64,000 nucleotides of DNA from Rhizobium sp. ACO-34A (GTDB taxonomy: Bacteria > Pseudomonadota > Alphaproteobacteria > Rhizobiales > Rhizobiaceae), in contig CP021374.1 of assembly GCA_002600635.1 (NCBI GenBank), positions 241,591 to 305,590 on the forward strand. Reading direction: 5' to 3'. The notes under the pieces were generated by a model, which worked only from the letters and a program-made list of their open reading frames with translations, did no database searches and was not told the DNA's origin. Both the position numbers and the translations under genes were made by a program. Position 1 is the stretch's first letter, and every line of letters starts with the position of its first letter. Below are positions 36,755-47,107 of this stretch, piece by piece.

Positions 36755-39700
36755 TTATTCGGCTGCGATCTGGTGGGTATCGCCACCGGCGGCCTGGCTG
36801 TTCGCGGCCTCCTGCCGTTCGTGATGAATGAGCGGCCTGTTGCCCGTCAGCAGGCGCACCAGCACGTAGAAGACGGGTGTCATGAAGATGCCGAAGAACG
36901 TCACCCCGATCATGCCGGAGAACACCGCGACACCCATGGCGGCGCGCATTTCCGCACCGGCGCCGGTGGAGACGACCAGCGGCACGACACCCATGATGAA
37001 GGCCATGGAGGTCATCAGGATCGGGCGCAGGCGAAGGCGGCTTGCCTCGATTGCGGCCTGTACCGGCGTTCGTCCTTCGAATTCCAGCTCCCGCGCGAAT
37101 TCGACGATCAGGATCGCGTTCTTCGCCGATAGTCCCACCAGCACCACCAAGCCGATCTGGGTGAAGATGTTGTTGTCTCCACCGGTGAGCCAAACCCCGG
37201 TCAAGGCGGCCAGCACGCCCATCGGCACGATCATGATGATCGCGATCGGCAGGGTAAGGCTTTCATACTGCGCGGCGAGCACGAGATAGACGAGCAGCAG
37301 GGCCAGCGGGAAGACGACGATGCTGGAATTGCCGGCGAGGATCTGCTGGTAGGTCAGGTCCGTCCACTCGAAGTCGATGCCGGCCGGCAGTGTCTCGTTC
37401 AGGATCTTCTCGATTGCCGCCTGTGCCTGACCGGAGGAGAAGCCCGGGGCCGGTCCGCCGTTGATGTCCGCCGCAAGGAAGCCATTGTAACGCGTGGTGC
37501 GTTCCGGTCCCGTCGTTCCGTCCACCTTCAGCAGAGCCGAGAGCGGGATCATCTGGCCGGATTGCGAGCGAACCTTCAGTTGGCCGATATCCTCCGACTT
37601 GGCGCGGAACTGCGCGTCGGCCTGAACCCGGACGCTGTAGGTGCGGCCGAAGGCGTTGAAGTCGTTCACATAGAGCGAGCCGAGATAGATCTGCAGCGTT
37701 TCGAACACGTCCGTTACCGATACGCCGAGCTGTTCTGCCTTGGCGCGGTCGAGATCCGCATAAAGCTGCGGCACGTTGATCTGGAAGCTTGAGAAGATGC
37801 CGGCAAGTTCCGGTGTCTGGTAGGCCTTGGCGATCACCGCCTTGGTGGCTTCGTCAAGGGCCTGATTGCCAAGGCCGGCACGATCCTCGATCTGCAGCTT
37901 GAAGCCGCCGGTCGAGCCGAGACCGTTGACCGGCGGCGGCGGGAACATGGCGATGAAGGCATCCTGAATGCCGGCATATTTCTGGTTCAGCGCCATGGCG
38001 ATGGCCCCGCCGGAAAGCTCGGGCGACTTGCGGTTCTCGAAGTCGTCGAGCACGGCGAAGACGATGCCGGCGTTGGAGCCGATGGTAAAGCCGTTGATCG
38101 ACAGGCCCGGGAAGGCGATGGCATGGCTGACGCCCGGCTGCGCCATGGCGATGTCGCTCATCTGCTTGATGACGCTTTCCGTGCGGTCGAGGGTCGCGCC
38201 GTCAGGAAGCTGGGCAAAGCCGATCAGGTATTGCTTGTCCTGCGCCGGCACGAAGCCGCCCGGCACGGTGCTGAACATGCTGTAGGTGGCCCCGACCAGC
38301 GTGAGGTAGATCACCATTACGAGGCTCTTGCGCGACAGGAGACCGCCGACCGTGCGGCCATAGCCATTCGAGGCAGCCCCGAAGATACGGTTGAAGCCGC
38401 GGAAGAACCAGCCGAAGATGGCATCCATGAAGCGCGTCAGCCAGTCCTTCGGCGCATGGTGATCCTTTAGCAGGAGTGCTGCAAGTGCTGGTGAAAGCGT
38501 CAGCGAATTGATCGCCGAAATGACGGTCGAGATAGCAATCGTCAGCGCGAACTGACGATAGAACTGGCCGGAAAGGCCGGTGATGAAGGCAAGCGGCACG
38601 AAAACCGCGACCAGAACGAGAGCGATGGCGATGATCGGGCCAGACACTTCCCGCATGGCGCGATAGGTCGCGTCGCGGGGACTTAAGCCGTTCTCGATAT
38701 TGCGCTCGACGTTTTCCACCACGACGATCGCGTCGTCGACTACGATGCCGATGGCGAGCACGAGCCCGAACAGCGTCAGCGCGTTGATGGAGAAGCCGAA
38801 CGCATACATCACCGCAAACGTGCCGATGATCGATACGGGAACCGCGATCAGGGGGATGATCGAGGCGCGCCATGTCTGCAGGAACAGGATGACCACGAGC
38901 ACGACGAGCGCGATGGCTTCGAGCAGGGTATCGACGACCTTCTCGATCGACGAACGCACGAACTTGGTGGTGTCGTAAGCGATTTCGAACTTCACGCCGG
39001 TCGGCATGGCGAGCTGTAGCTCGTCCATGGTAGAGCGGACATTGTCGGAAATCTCGATGGCGTTCGAACCCGGAGCCTGAAGGACGGCAACGGCGACGGC
39101 CGGCTTGCCGTCAAGCAGCGACCGAAGCGTATAATCGGACGCGCCGAGTTCGATGCGGGCGACATCGCGCAGGCGCGTGATCGCGCCATCTTCGCCAGTC
39201 TTGACGATGATGTTGCCGAATTCTTCCGGGGTCTGGAGACGGCCCTGGGCGTTGACGTTGAGCTGCAGGTTGACGCCCGGCAGGCTGGGCGATGCGCCGA
39301 TGATACCGGCCGCGGCCTGAACGTTCTGCGAGCGGATGGCATTGGTGACATCGCTTGCCGCCAGCGAATGCTCGGCGGCCTTCTGCGGGTCGATCCAGAT
39401 GCGCATGGAATAGTCGCCGGCGCCGAAGACCTGAACCTGTCCGACGCCCTCGATACGGGCAAGGCGATCCTTGATGTTGAGGGTCGCATAGTTGCGCAGA
39501 TAGGTGATGTCGTAGTCATCGACGGTCGAAACCAGATTCACCACCATGATGAAGTCCGGGGAGCTCTTGACCGTGGTGATGCCGAGCGCGCGCACTTCGG
39601 ACGGAAGCCGGGGCTCGGCCTGGGAAACGCGGTTCTGCACGAGCTGCTGCGCCTTGTCGGGATCCGTGCCGAGCTTGAAGGTCACGGTCAGGGTCAGGAC

Positions 39701-39964
39701 GCCGTCGGACGTTGCCTGGCTGGACATGTAGAGCATGTCCTCGACGCCGTTGATCTGTTCTTCGAGCGGTGTCGCCACCGTCTCGGCGATAACGGTCGGG
39801 TTTGCACCCGGATAGCTGGCGCGCACGACGACTGACGGCGGTACCACTTCGGGATATTCGGAAATCGGCAGCGAGCGCATGCCGATCAGGCCCGCCACCA
39901 CGATGAGGATCGACAGAACGGCCGCGAAGACCGGCCTGTCGACGAAAAATCTGGAGATGTTCAT
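36755..39964 (-). CDS. RND family multidrug efflux transporter, inner-membrane pump (HAE1 type)
   Basis: This 1069-residue protein is full length for an AcrB/MexF-type pump: N-terminal ISRFFVDRPVFAAVLSILI, twelve predicted helices with two large periplasmic loops, and the proton-relay Asp pair D410-D411 in GIVVDDAIVVVENVERN within TM4. It exports amphiphilic compounds using the proton gradient. The order RND pump after adaptor on the minus strand, with a LysR regulator divergent at 42275, resembles rhizobial pumps for plant phenolics or antibiotics. No outer-membrane channel gene is present nearby, so a TolC encoded elsewhere is presumably used. Confidence 0.95.
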   Translation of the reverse strand: MNISRFFVDRPVFAAVLSILIVVAGLIGMRSLPISEYPEVVPPSVVVRASYPGANPTVIAETVATPLEEQINGVEDMLYMSSQATSDGVLTLTVTFKLGTDPDKAQQLVQNRVSQAEPRLPSEVRALGITTVKSSPDFIMVVNLVSTVDDYDITYLRNYATLNIKDRLARIEGVGQVQVFGAGDYSMRIWIDPQKAAEHSLAASDVTNAIRSQNVQAAAGIIGASPSLPGVNLQLNVNAQGRLQTPEEFGNIIVKTGEDGAITRLRDVARIELGASDYTLRSLLDGKPAVAVAVLQAPGSNAIEISDNVRSTMDELQLAMPTGVKFEIAYDTTKFVRSSIEKVVDTLLEAIALVVLVVILFLQTWRASIIPLIAVPVSIIGTFAVMYAFGFSINALTLFGLVLAIGIVVDDAIVVVENVERNIENGLSPRDATYRAMREVSGPIIAIALVLVAVFVPLAFITGLSGQFYRQFALTIAISTVISAINSLTLSPALAALLLKDHHAPKDWLTRFMDAIFGWFFRGFNRIFGAASNGYGRTVGGLLSRKSLVMVIYLTLVGATYSMFSTVPGGFVPAQDKQYLIGFAQLPDGATLDRTESVIKQMSDIAMAQPGVSHAIAFPGLSINGFTIGSNAGIVFAVLDDFENRKSPELSGGAIAMALNQKYAGIQDAFIAMFPPPPVNGLGSTGGFKLQIEDRAGLGNQALDEATKAVIAKAYQTPELAGIFSSFQINVPQLYADLDRAKAEQLGVSVTDVFETLQIYLGSLYVNDFNAFGRTYSVRVQADAQFRAKSEDIGQLKVRSQSGQMIPLSALLKVDGTTGPERTTRYNGFLAADINGGPAPGFSSGQAQAAIEKILNETLPAGIDFEWTDLTYQQILAGNSSIVVFPLALLLVYLVLAAQYESLTLPIAIIMIVPMGVLAALTGVWLTGGDNNIFTQIGLVVLVGLSAKNAILIVEFARELEFEGRTPVQAAIEASRLRLRPILMTSMAFIMGVVPLVVSTGAGAEMRAAMGVAVFSGMIGVTFFGIFMTPVFYVLVRLLTGNRPLIHHERQEAANSQAAGGDTHQIAAE

Positions 39965-40078
39965 GTCAAAGCCCTCTCCGGGTTGAACATAGGCAAAACG
40001 ACCCCGCTGCCTGCGATCGGGTGATCACAAGCCTCAAAGCGGGTTGGAATGGGTGGCCGGCGAATACCGCCGGCCGTG

Positions 40079-41266
40079 TTACTGCTGGGCGACCTTGGCT
40101 TCGGCCTGCGGATCGACCACGGCGCCGGGCCGGATGCGCTGCAGGCCATTGACGACGATCCTGTCGCCGGCATTCAGGCCTTCTTCCACGATCCGCTGAC
40201 CATCGACGCTGGTCCCGAGCCGGACCTGACGGGTGGCGACCGTGTTGGAGGCATCCACCACGAAGACGAACTTCTTGTCCTGATCCGTACCGATTGCCCG
40301 TTCGCTGACGAGAAGATGCTCTTCAGCCTTGGGCTGGCCCATGCGGACCCGCACGAACTGGCCGGGGATCAGCCGTCCCTCCGGATTGTCGAAGATTGCC
40401 CGGACGCGGATGGTGCCGCTCGATGCGTTCACCTCGTTGTCGACGAGCTGGAGCTTGCCGCGGATCGGGGTGCCGTTGTCGGAAAGCGTGCCGACCTCGA
40501 CGGGCACCTGCTCGATTGCCGGAAGACCGTTTGCGGCGGGCAGTTCGGCAAGGGTGCGGGCCACCAGTTCTTCGCTGGCATCGAAGCTCGCATAGATCGG
40601 ATCGGTGGAAACCAGCGTCGTCAGCGGCGTCGAGGAGGAGCCGGCGGCAACGAGGTTACCGACGGTGACCTCGATCCTGCCGACCCGGCCGGCGATCGGC
40701 GCGCGGATCTGGGTGTAATCCAGATCGAGCTGTGCCGATTTCAGGGCCGCCTTGGCGGACTGGAGGTTCGCCAGGGCCTCATTGCGGGCGCTCTGACGCT
40801 GGGTAAGATCGCTCTGGGAGATAGTGTTCTTGGAGGCAAGGTTCTTGCCGCGTTCGAACTCCGTCGAAGCCAGTTCGACGCGGGCCTGCGCCGAGGCGAC
40901 CTGCCCTTCGGCCTGGGCGACTGCCGCCTGATAGGGTTCGGGATCGATCGTGACCAGCAGGTCACCGGCCTTTACCAGACCGCCTTCGCGGAAATGGACC
41001 GACTGCACCATGCCTGCGACGCGCGGACGAACCTGCACCCGGTCGACTGCTTCCAGCCGGCCGGAGAATTCCTGCCATGTGCTGACGCTGCGCGGCTCGA
41101 CGGTCGCGACAGTTACCGGGATCGCCGGGGCGGGTGCGGCAGCAGCCGTGTCGGAGGCTGCATTGGCTCCCCTCGGCAGGTCCAGATACATGGCCGCGCC
41201 TGCGATGGACGCAGCAGTTCCTATGCCGGCGCCCCACAGGGCCCAGCGCTTGTCTTTCGCTGTCAT
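40079..41266 (-). CDS. RND efflux periplasmic adaptor (membrane fusion protein)
   Basis: This 395-residue protein has an N-terminal signal/anchor helix (residues about 7-28; no lipobox Cys), the lipoyl half motifs VHFREGGLVKAGDLLVTIDP and IRAPIAGRVGRIEVTVGNLV, and an alpha-hairpin rich in Ala/Gln between them. It should bridge the pump to an outer-membrane channel. It precedes the RND gene by 114 bp in the same direction and probably shares its promoter region near 42120-42274. Confidence 0.93.
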   Translation of the reverse strand: MTAKDKRWALWGAGIGTAASIAGAAMYLDLPRGANAASDTAAAAPAPAIPVTVATVEPRSVSTWQEFSGRLEAVDRVQVRPRVAGMVQSVHFREGGLVKAGDLLVTIDPEPYQAAVAQAEGQVASAQARVELASTEFERGKNLASKNTISQSDLTQRQSARNEALANLQSAKAALKSAQLDLDYTQIRAPIAGRVGRIEVTVGNLVAAGSSSTPLTTLVSTDPIYASFDASEELVARTLAELPAANGLPAIEQVPVEVGTLSDNGTPIRGKLQLVDNEVNASSGTIRVRAIFDNPEGRLIPGQFVRVRMGQPKAEEHLLVSERAIGTDQDKKFVFVVDASNTVATRQVRLGTSVDGQRIVEEGLNAGDRIVVNGLQRIRPGAVVDPQAEAKVAQQ

Positions 41267-41321
41267 GATAGTCTCCTTGCGGCCCGGGATCGGCCGCCTT
41301 CAGTCCTGAAATACTGTTCTG

Positions 41322-42119
41322 CTAAGCACTTAATTCCTGAACGAAACCGGTGAATTCGGCACCGAGCGCCTTCATCCAACCACCGCCATCGTCCCTGTAG
41401 ATCCCGGTCCAGCCGCTGCCAGCCGGGAAAACATGTTGGCGCACCCTGACGCCCGAACCGCGCAGCCTGTCACCGTAGCCGCGAACCTCGTCACGCAGCG
41501 GGTCGTCTTCCGCTGTCACGATCAGCGCTGGCGCCAGACCATTCAATCGCGAACACATGCACGGCGCTGCGTAGGGGTGCTGCGAACCGAAATGCGAGCC
41601 GAGATAATGGCTCCATCCATCCGACCAGCGTTCCCTCATTCCGATCTTGTCAGCCTCCCGGAAGGATGCCGATGCCATCATCGGATCGATCATGGGCGAC
41701 AGCAAGATCTGTCCGTCCAGTTCACCCTGCATCTGGTCGCGGGCCTTCAGTGCCACCCCGGCAGCGACGTTGCCCCCGGCTTCATCTCCGGCCACCAGCA
41801 GCAGCGACTTCGCCGTGCCGAACTGTTTCCGGCGGCTGTTCAGGCACTGCAAGGCAGCGAATGCGCATTCCATCGCCTGCGGAAACAGGTTCTTCGAAAC
41901 GCTGCTGTAGTCTGCTTCCAGGACCACGGCGCCTGCATCCGCAAGCGCTCGCGCGACCGGTCGCTCTTCTTCTTCGCGGTCATCGGCCAGAAAGGCCCCA
42001 CCGCGAAGATAAAGCACCAGGGGGGGCGTCTTGCACTTGCCCTTCCCTTCGTAGAGACGCATGGGAACCGGTGGCTTGGCCGACCTGTCGAAAGGTATAT
42101 TTCCCCACTGCGCTGTCAT
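41322..42119 (-). CDS. Alpha/beta hydrolase-fold (hydrolase_3-like) protein lacking catalytic residues
   Basis: This 265-residue protein has the fold of the HSL/hydrolase_3 group: LVLYLRGGAFLADD, SLLLVAGDEAGGNVAAGVAL, ILLSPMIDP and ALIVTAEDDPLRDE. But the oxyanion-hole HGG is R39-G40-G41, the nucleophile Ser of GDSAG is E113 (GDEAG), and no His follows at the usual place (FPAGSGWTG near 231-238). Only the Asp (D206) remains. It is therefore probably a pseudo-enzyme or ligand-binding protein. The start at 42119 is preferred for its GAGGA site; a TTG at 42143 is possible. It is the first gene of the minus-strand efflux unit. Confidence 0.8.
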   Translation of the reverse strand: MTAQWGNIPFDRSAKPPVPMRLYEGKGKCKTPPLVLYLRGGAFLADDREEEERPVARALADAGAVVLEADYSSVSKNLFPQAMECAFAALQCLNSRRKQFGTAKSLLLVAGDEAGGNVAAGVALKARDQMQGELDGQILLSPMIDPMMASASFREADKIGMRERWSDGWSHYLGSHFGSQHPYAAPCMCSRLNGLAPALIVTAEDDPLRDEVRGYGDRLRGSGVRVRQHVFPAGSGWTGIYRDDGGGWMKALGAEFTGFVQELSA

Positions 42120-42194
42120 TGAAAAATCCTCGATCGATCCCAATTCAGGGATCTATATCCGCTTCCGGACATGCAACAGATATTATTGTTCTTA

Positions 42195-42222
42195 TCGAAT
42201 TGCACAAGCTTGCTGAATTCGA
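42195..42222. promoter_or_regulatory. Long dyad between the efflux unit and its LysR gene
   Basis: TCGAATT (42195-42201) and AATTCGA (42216-42222) share their centre with the inner palindrome CAAGCTTG (42205-42212). In total 11 of 14 half-site positions match. It is centred in the 155 bp gap between divergent starts and is the likely binding site of the LysR protein. Confidence 0.6.
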
Positions 42223-42274
42223 CTACACTATTCCAAATTTCGGGATAATGGCGCAACGCAACAAAGGCTGACGT

Positions 42275-43222
42275 ATGGATCAGATTTCCGCAATGCGCGT
42301 TTTCGTGCGGGTGGTGGAGACGGGGAACTTCACCCGCGCTGCCAAGAGCCTCAACATGCCGAAGACATCTGTCACCAATCTGGTGCAGGGGCTGGAGGCT
42401 CATCTTAGCACGACGCTCCTCAATCGCACCACCCGCCGGGTCATGGTTACCACCGACGGCGCTCTCTATTACGAACGGGCAACGCAAATCCTGTCGGAGC
42501 TGGATGAGCTCGACGGCAGCTTTTCAAATTCCCAGGCGCTACCCTCCGGCCGCCTGCGTGTTGAAATGGCGAGTATTTTCGCCGATTCCGTCGTGATCCC
42601 GGCGCTTTGCGATTTCTATATGCGCTATCCCCAGATCCAGCTTGATATCGGTGTTGGCGACCGGCTGGTCGATTACATCGCCGAAAACGTCGATTGCGCG
42701 CTGCGAGCCGGCACATTGTCCGACCAGTCGCTGATTGCCCGCAAGATCGGCGAACTGCACATGCAGACCTATGCGGCGCCGTTCTACATCGAGAACTTCG
42801 GCATGCCTCAACATCCGACAGAGCTGGAAGGCGATCATTTCTCCGTCGGCTACATGAAGGCGCAGGCCGGCCGCGTATTGCCGATGGAGTTTCGCCGGGG
42901 CGAAGAACTCCTTGAGGTCTCACCGCGCTTCATCCTGTCGGTGAATGACAGCCGCTCCTATCTTCAGGCTGCCATTTCCGGCCTGGGTATCGTCATGTGC
43001 CCCTTGTTCATCGTCAAGGAAGCCGTGGAAAAGGGCGAGCTGGTGCCTGTGCTTCCGGAGTGGAACCGGGATCCGGTCCCTCTCTATGTCGTCTATCCCC
43101 AGACCCGGCACCTGAGTAACAGGGTGCGCGTGTTCGTGGACTGGCTGGCCAAGCAGCTTCAGGGGATCACACGCGATCCGGCCGCCCGCACCCGAAGGAC
43201 GAAGGCGACCGAACTTGCTTAG
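42275..43222 (+). CDS. LysR family transcriptional regulator of the efflux unit
   Basis: This 315-residue LysR protein has the N-terminal winged helix (MDQISAMRVFVRVVETGNFTRAAKSLNMPKTSVTN, in part FTRAAKSLNMPKTSVTNLV) and an effector domain with RLRVEMASIFADSVVIPAL and VNDSRSYLQAAISGLGI. The MDQISAMRVFVRVVETGNF start is typical of the CrgA/AaeR-like subgroup that often controls drug or aromatic-acid efflux. It is divergent from the hydrolase/adaptor/pump genes and ends 1 bp before the convergent copper ATPase stop. Confidence 0.92.
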   Translation: MDQISAMRVFVRVVETGNFTRAAKSLNMPKTSVTNLVQGLEAHLSTTLLNRTTRRVMVTTDGALYYERATQILSELDELDGSFSNSQALPSGRLRVEMASIFADSVVIPALCDFYMRYPQIQLDIGVGDRLVDYIAENVDCALRAGTLSDQSLIARKIGELHMQTYAAPFYIENFGMPQHPTELEGDHFSVGYMKAQAGRVLPMEFRRGEELLEVSPRFILSVNDSRSYLQAAISGLGIVMCPLFIVKEAVEKGELVPVLPEWNRDPVPLYVVYPQTRHLSNRVRVFVDWLAKQLQGITRDPAARTRRTKATELA

Positions 43223-43223
43223 G

Positions 43224-45500
43224 TCAGATCCTGATCTGCCGCAGGCGCAGCGAGTTGCCGATCACGCTGACCGATGAAAGCGCCATCGCCGCTGCCGCGA
43301 TGATCGGCGAAAGCAGGATGCCGAAGCTTGGATAAAGCAGCCCAGCCGCCACCGGTACACCCGCCGCATTGTAGATGAAGGCGAAGAACAGGTTCTGGCG
43401 AATGTTCTGCATCGTTGCGTGGCTGAGTTGCCTTGCCCGCACGATGCCCTGCAGGTCTCCCTTGAGAAGCGTGACGCCGGCGCTTTCGATGGCAACATCG
43501 GTTCCCGTTCCCATGGCAATACCCACATCCGCTGCCGCAAGCGCCGGTGCATCGTTGACGCCGTCGCCGGCCATGCCGACGATGCGGCCTTCGCCTCGCA
43601 GGCGGCTGACGATCTTGCTCTTGTCCTCGGGCAGAACCTCCGCTTCGACTTCGGAGATGCCTAGCCGCCTGCCGACGGCCTCCGCGGTCGTGCGGTTGTC
43701 GCCGGTCAGCATGACCACACGGACCCCGGCATCGACAAGGCTCTTCAATGCGGCCGGTGTCGTCGCCTTGATCGGATCGGCGATGGCGAAGAGGCCGGCA
43801 ACTATACCGTCAGCGGCCAGGAAAATGACGGTGGCGCCGTCGTTGCGCAACTCCTCGGCTTTCGCTGTCATGACGGAGAGGTCGACGCCCGTTTCCTCCA
43901 TGATGCGATGGCTGCCGATGACGAGGTGCTTTCCGTCGACCACGCCTGTCACTCCCTTGCCGACAGGGCTGTCGAAATCGGTCGCGTCCGCGAGCGTCAG
44001 TCCGCGTTCCTCTGCCGCCGCCACGATGGCGAGGGCGAGCGGATGTTCGCTGGAACGTTCAAGCGTAGCGGCGAGGCGCAGCAATTCCTGTTCATCCAGT
44101 CCTTGTGCGGGAACGATGGCCGTGACCTTGGGCTTGCCCTCCGTCAGCGTACCGGTCTTGTCGACCACGAGCGTATCGACTTTTTCGAACCGTTCGAGCG
44201 CTTCGGCGTTCTTGATGAGGACGCCGAGATGGGCACCCCGCCCTATCCCCACCATGATCGACATCGGGGTGGCAAGGCCGAGTGCGCAAGGGCAGGCGAT
44301 AATCAGCACGGCGACGGCTGCGACCAGTCCGTGCGCGAAACGGGGTTCAGGCCCGACCGCCATCCAGATGGCGAAGGCAATGGCCGCCACGGCAAGGACG
44401 ATGGGCACGAACCATCCCGATACTTCGTCGGCAAGGCGCTGGATCGGCGCGCGGGAGCGTTGTGCTTCCGCCACCATATGGACGATGCGCGACAGCATGG
44501 TATCGCGGCCGACTTTCGCGGCCTCCATGACGAAGCCGCCGGTCTGGTTCATCGTGCCGCCGATGAGCTTGGCTCCTGTCTCCTTGGTGACGGGCATGGA
44601 CTCACCGGTGATCATCGATTCATCGACCGAGCTTCGTCCTTCGACCAGAACGCCATCGACCGGCACCTTCTCGCCGGGACGGACACGAAGCTTGTCGCCG
44701 ACAACGACCGTTTCCAGGGCGATGTCCTCGTCCGTACCGTCTTCGCGGACGCGTCGTGCCATCTTCGGTGTGAGATCTAGAAGCGCACGGATAGCGCCGC
44801 CGGTCTGTTCCCTCGCGCGCAGTTCGAGAACCTGACCGAGCAGGACCAGAACCGTGATCACCGCCGCTGCCTCGAAGTAGACGGCGACCGTTCCTTCGGC
44901 CTCGCGCAGGCTTGGCGGGAAAAGGCCCGGCGCGACCGTTGCGACGATGCTGTAGAGCCATGATGCGCCGGTGCCGATGGCGATCAGCGTGAACATGTTC
45001 AGGTGGCGCGTGACGATGGATTTCCAGCCGCGCTCGAAGAAAGGCCATCCGGCCCAGAGCACGACGGGTGTGGCCAGTATCAACTGGATCCAGTTGGAAG
45101 CCTGAGCACCGATCAGCATGTGCAGGTCGACCAGATGCCCGCCCATTTCTAGGATCACGACCGGTATGGCCAGTACGAGGCCGATCCAGAAGCGGCGCGT
45201 CATGTCGATCAGTTCGGGACTGGGGCCTGTGTCGGCAGTTGCCACTTCGGGCTCGAGTGTCATGCCGCATATCGGGCAATTGCCGGGCTGTGTCTGCCGG
45301 ATCTGGGGATGCATCGGGCAGGTGTAGACCGTCCCTTCCGGGGCCGGGGTTGTGGCCTCTGGTTTCTGGTCGGCGTGATGGTCGTGGTGGTGCGCATGAT
45401 CGTGATGAGAGTGATCATGGTGCTCCTGCTCCTGACCTTTCCCTTGACCGTGCTCATGGCCGGCATGGTCGTTGTTTTCCGTATGATGTTCGTGCGTCAT
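43224..45500 (-). CDS. Copper-exporting P1B-type ATPase with His-rich N-terminus
   Basis: This 758-residue pump has no classical HMA domain. Instead residues 1-42 contain 17 His, followed by a heavy-metal-binding domain (YTCPMHPQI...GNCPICGM, about 59-80). Then come the P1B membrane core with the CPC motif ([13 protein letters not shown]), the actuator TGES, the phosphorylation site DKTGT, the HP of SSEHPLA and the hinge GDGVNDAPA. It should pump Cu(I), possibly Ag(I), out of the cytosol. The start at 45500 has GGGAG upstream; the longer frame overlaps the oxidase gene. It follows that gene by 44 bp in one operon. Confidence 0.93.
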   Translation of the reverse strand: MTHEHHTENNDHAGHEHGQGKGQEQEHHDHSHHDHAHHHDHHADQKPEATTPAPEGTVYTCPMHPQIRQTQPGNCPICGMTLEPEVATADTGPSPELIDMTRRFWIGLVLAIPVVILEMGGHLVDLHMLIGAQASNWIQLILATPVVLWAGWPFFERGWKSIVTRHLNMFTLIAIGTGASWLYSIVATVAPGLFPPSLREAEGTVAVYFEAAAVITVLVLLGQVLELRAREQTGGAIRALLDLTPKMARRVREDGTDEDIALETVVVGDKLRVRPGEKVPVDGVLVEGRSSVDESMITGESMPVTKETGAKLIGGTMNQTGGFVMEAAKVGRDTMLSRIVHMVAEAQRSRAPIQRLADEVSGWFVPIVLAVAAIAFAIWMAVGPEPRFAHGLVAAVAVLIIACPCALGLATPMSIMVGIGRGAHLGVLIKNAEALERFEKVDTLVVDKTGTLTEGKPKVTAIVPAQGLDEQELLRLAATLERSSEHPLALAIVAAAEERGLTLADATDFDSPVGKGVTGVVDGKHLVIGSHRIMEETGVDLSVMTAKAEELRNDGATVIFLAADGIVAGLFAIADPIKATTPAALKSLVDAGVRVVMLTGDNRTTAEAVGRRLGISEVEAEVLPEDKSKIVSRLRGEGRIVGMAGDGVNDAPALAAADVGIAMGTGTDVAIESAGVTLLKGDLQGIVRARQLSHATMQNIRQNLFFAFIYNAAGVPVAAGLLYPSFGILLSPIIAAAAMALSSVSVIGNSLRLRQIRI

Positions 45501-45544
45501 TGGGGTCTCCCTGAACGCGAAAATTGCTGCAATATGACCTTTGC

Positions 45545-47017
45545 TCAGCCGGCCTTGTCGTAAGATAGGAATGACATCATGCCGCTGGCCATGTGATACA
45601 GGTGGTGGCAATGGAACGGCCACCGACCGGGATTGCTGGCGTCGAACTCTAGCACGGCCTCGGCCATCGGCGGCAAGAGAACCGTATCCCGGACCGCGCC
45701 GGCGAAATCCCTGCCGTTCAGTCCGACGATCTGGAAATGATGACCATGCAGGTGCATGGGATGCGCCATCATCGACATGTTGCGGATGACGAACCGGATC
45801 CTGTCGCCGGTCCTGACGTCGAGATGTTCGCCGCCCTCGATCTGCCAGGTGTAGCCGGACATGTTGCCGCTCAGAGCCATTTCGAATGTCCTGGCAGGTT
45901 TGGCGGTCGTGAGGGGCTTGAGCGCACGAAGGCGCTGTTCCAGTTCGAGGTCGAGAACCGGGCCGGGTTCGGTCCCTTCGGTGGCAAACTTCCGAATGCT
46001 TGCCCCGGCCGTCGCGAGAACGATCCCTGTGCGATGTGGCGAACCTTCACGTAGCGCGAACACCGGAAAGGCTCCGCCTTCGCCGGGTATGTCGAGCAGG
46101 ATATCGACGCGCTGGCCCATCGAGACGGGAACGCGGTGGACGGCGAGCGGCTGGACGGGAATACCATCGACCGCGACGAGGCTGCCTTTCAGCGCGCCGG
46201 TGTCGATGGTGAAGGCGGTCGCCGTGGCACCGTTGATGATCCTGAGCCTGACACGCCCGCCCTTTTCGACCGTGAAGGTTTCCGGATCGTCGAGCGTACG
46301 GTCATTTGCCAGATAGGCATCGTATTTGATGTCGTTCAGGTCCATGCCGGGCATCTCCGCCATACCGGGCATGTTCATCCCCGGCATGGCCATGCGGTGG
46401 CCGTCCATTTTGCCGGACATGTCATGCATCATGTTGCCGTGGTTCATGCCCATCGACATTGCGTGACCGCCGGCGCCCTTGAGTTCGGCAAGGAGTTCTT
46501 CCGGCGTCCTGAAGGAGAAGTCGTGAAGCAGCACGACGACTTCCTGCGCGTCGCTGTTTCGCTCCTCCGCTGTGCGAACGATGAGAGGCGCGGCCAGCAG
46601 GTTCTGTTCCTGCAAGGTATGGGCGTGCATCCAGTGCGTTCCACCGGCGCCGACCGGGAAATTGTAGTGGCGCTCTTCGCCCGGCTGCAAAAGGGCGGCC
46701 GGATTGTCCGGCACGCCATCCATGTTCCACGGTGGCGTCAGGCCATGCCAGTGAATGAGTGTGCTTTCCCCGGTCTGGTTGGTGAGCTGGACATCGAATT
46801 GCGTTCCGGCGTCCAGTGTCAGTCCTGGCTTTCCATCAGGTCCAACAAGACCGAAGACTCTGGCCGCCTTGCCGTTCACTTCGATGGTCCGGGTGGTGAC
46901 GGCAAGGTTGAGCGGAGGCGGTGTCGTTGCGGCCCGGGCGCTCCATGGCAGGCTTGCGCCCGATCCGATGGCTGCTGCGCTAAGCGCAAGGTTCTGGAGG
47001 AATTGACGGCGATTCAT
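45545..47017 (-). CDS. Periplasmic multicopper oxidase (CopA/CueO-like)
   Basis: This 490-residue oxidase has a Tat signal ([15 protein letters not shown], cleavage near ARAA at 27-30). All copper ligands are present: HWHG (89-92), HWMHAH (128-133), [10 protein letters not shown] and the [12 protein letters not shown] block with the axial Met. A Met/His-rich stretch ([16 protein letters not shown] through MPGMNMPGM, about residues 180-215) is a copper-binding insertion as in CopA/CueO. It probably oxidises Cu(I) to the less toxic Cu(II) in the periplasm. It lies between the small secreted protein and the ATPase genes. Confidence 0.93.
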   Translation of the reverse strand: MNRRQFLQNLALSAAAIGSGASLPWSARAATTPPPLNLAVTTRTIEVNGKAARVFGLVGPDGKPGLTLDAGTQFDVQLTNQTGESTLIHWHGLTPPWNMDGVPDNPAALLQPGEERHYNFPVGAGGTHWMHAHTLQEQNLLAAPLIVRTAEERNSDAQEVVVLLHDFSFRTPEELLAELKGAGGHAMSMGMNHGNMMHDMSGKMDGHRMAMPGMNMPGMAEMPGMDLNDIKYDAYLANDRTLDDPETFTVEKGGRVRLRIINGATATAFTIDTGALKGSLVAVDGIPVQPLAVHRVPVSMGQRVDILLDIPGEGGAFPVFALREGSPHRTGIVLATAGASIRKFATEGTEPGPVLDLELEQRLRALKPLTTAKPARTFEMALSGNMSGYTWQIEGGEHLDVRTGDRIRFVIRNMSMMAHPMHLHGHHFQIVGLNGRDFAGAVRDTVLLPPMAEAVLEFDASNPGRWPFHCHHLYHMASGMMSFLSYDKAG

Positions 47018-47107
47018 GATCTTTCTCTCGATCCATAGGTCGGCAATGCCGACGGCTGCTGCAAATGATGTCTGTTGAGGCGCGGCCGGACTGGCGGCGC
47101 GCTTGCA

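Noticed and set aside
40049..41353. Plus-strand open frame of 434 codons
   Set aside because: It is antisense to the membrane fusion protein, which has lipoyl motifs and a normal length.
43375..44835. Plus-strand open frame of 486 codons
   Set aside because: It is antisense to the copper ATPase with its CPC and DKTGT motifs, and its Ser/Arg/Thr-rich translation has no domain.
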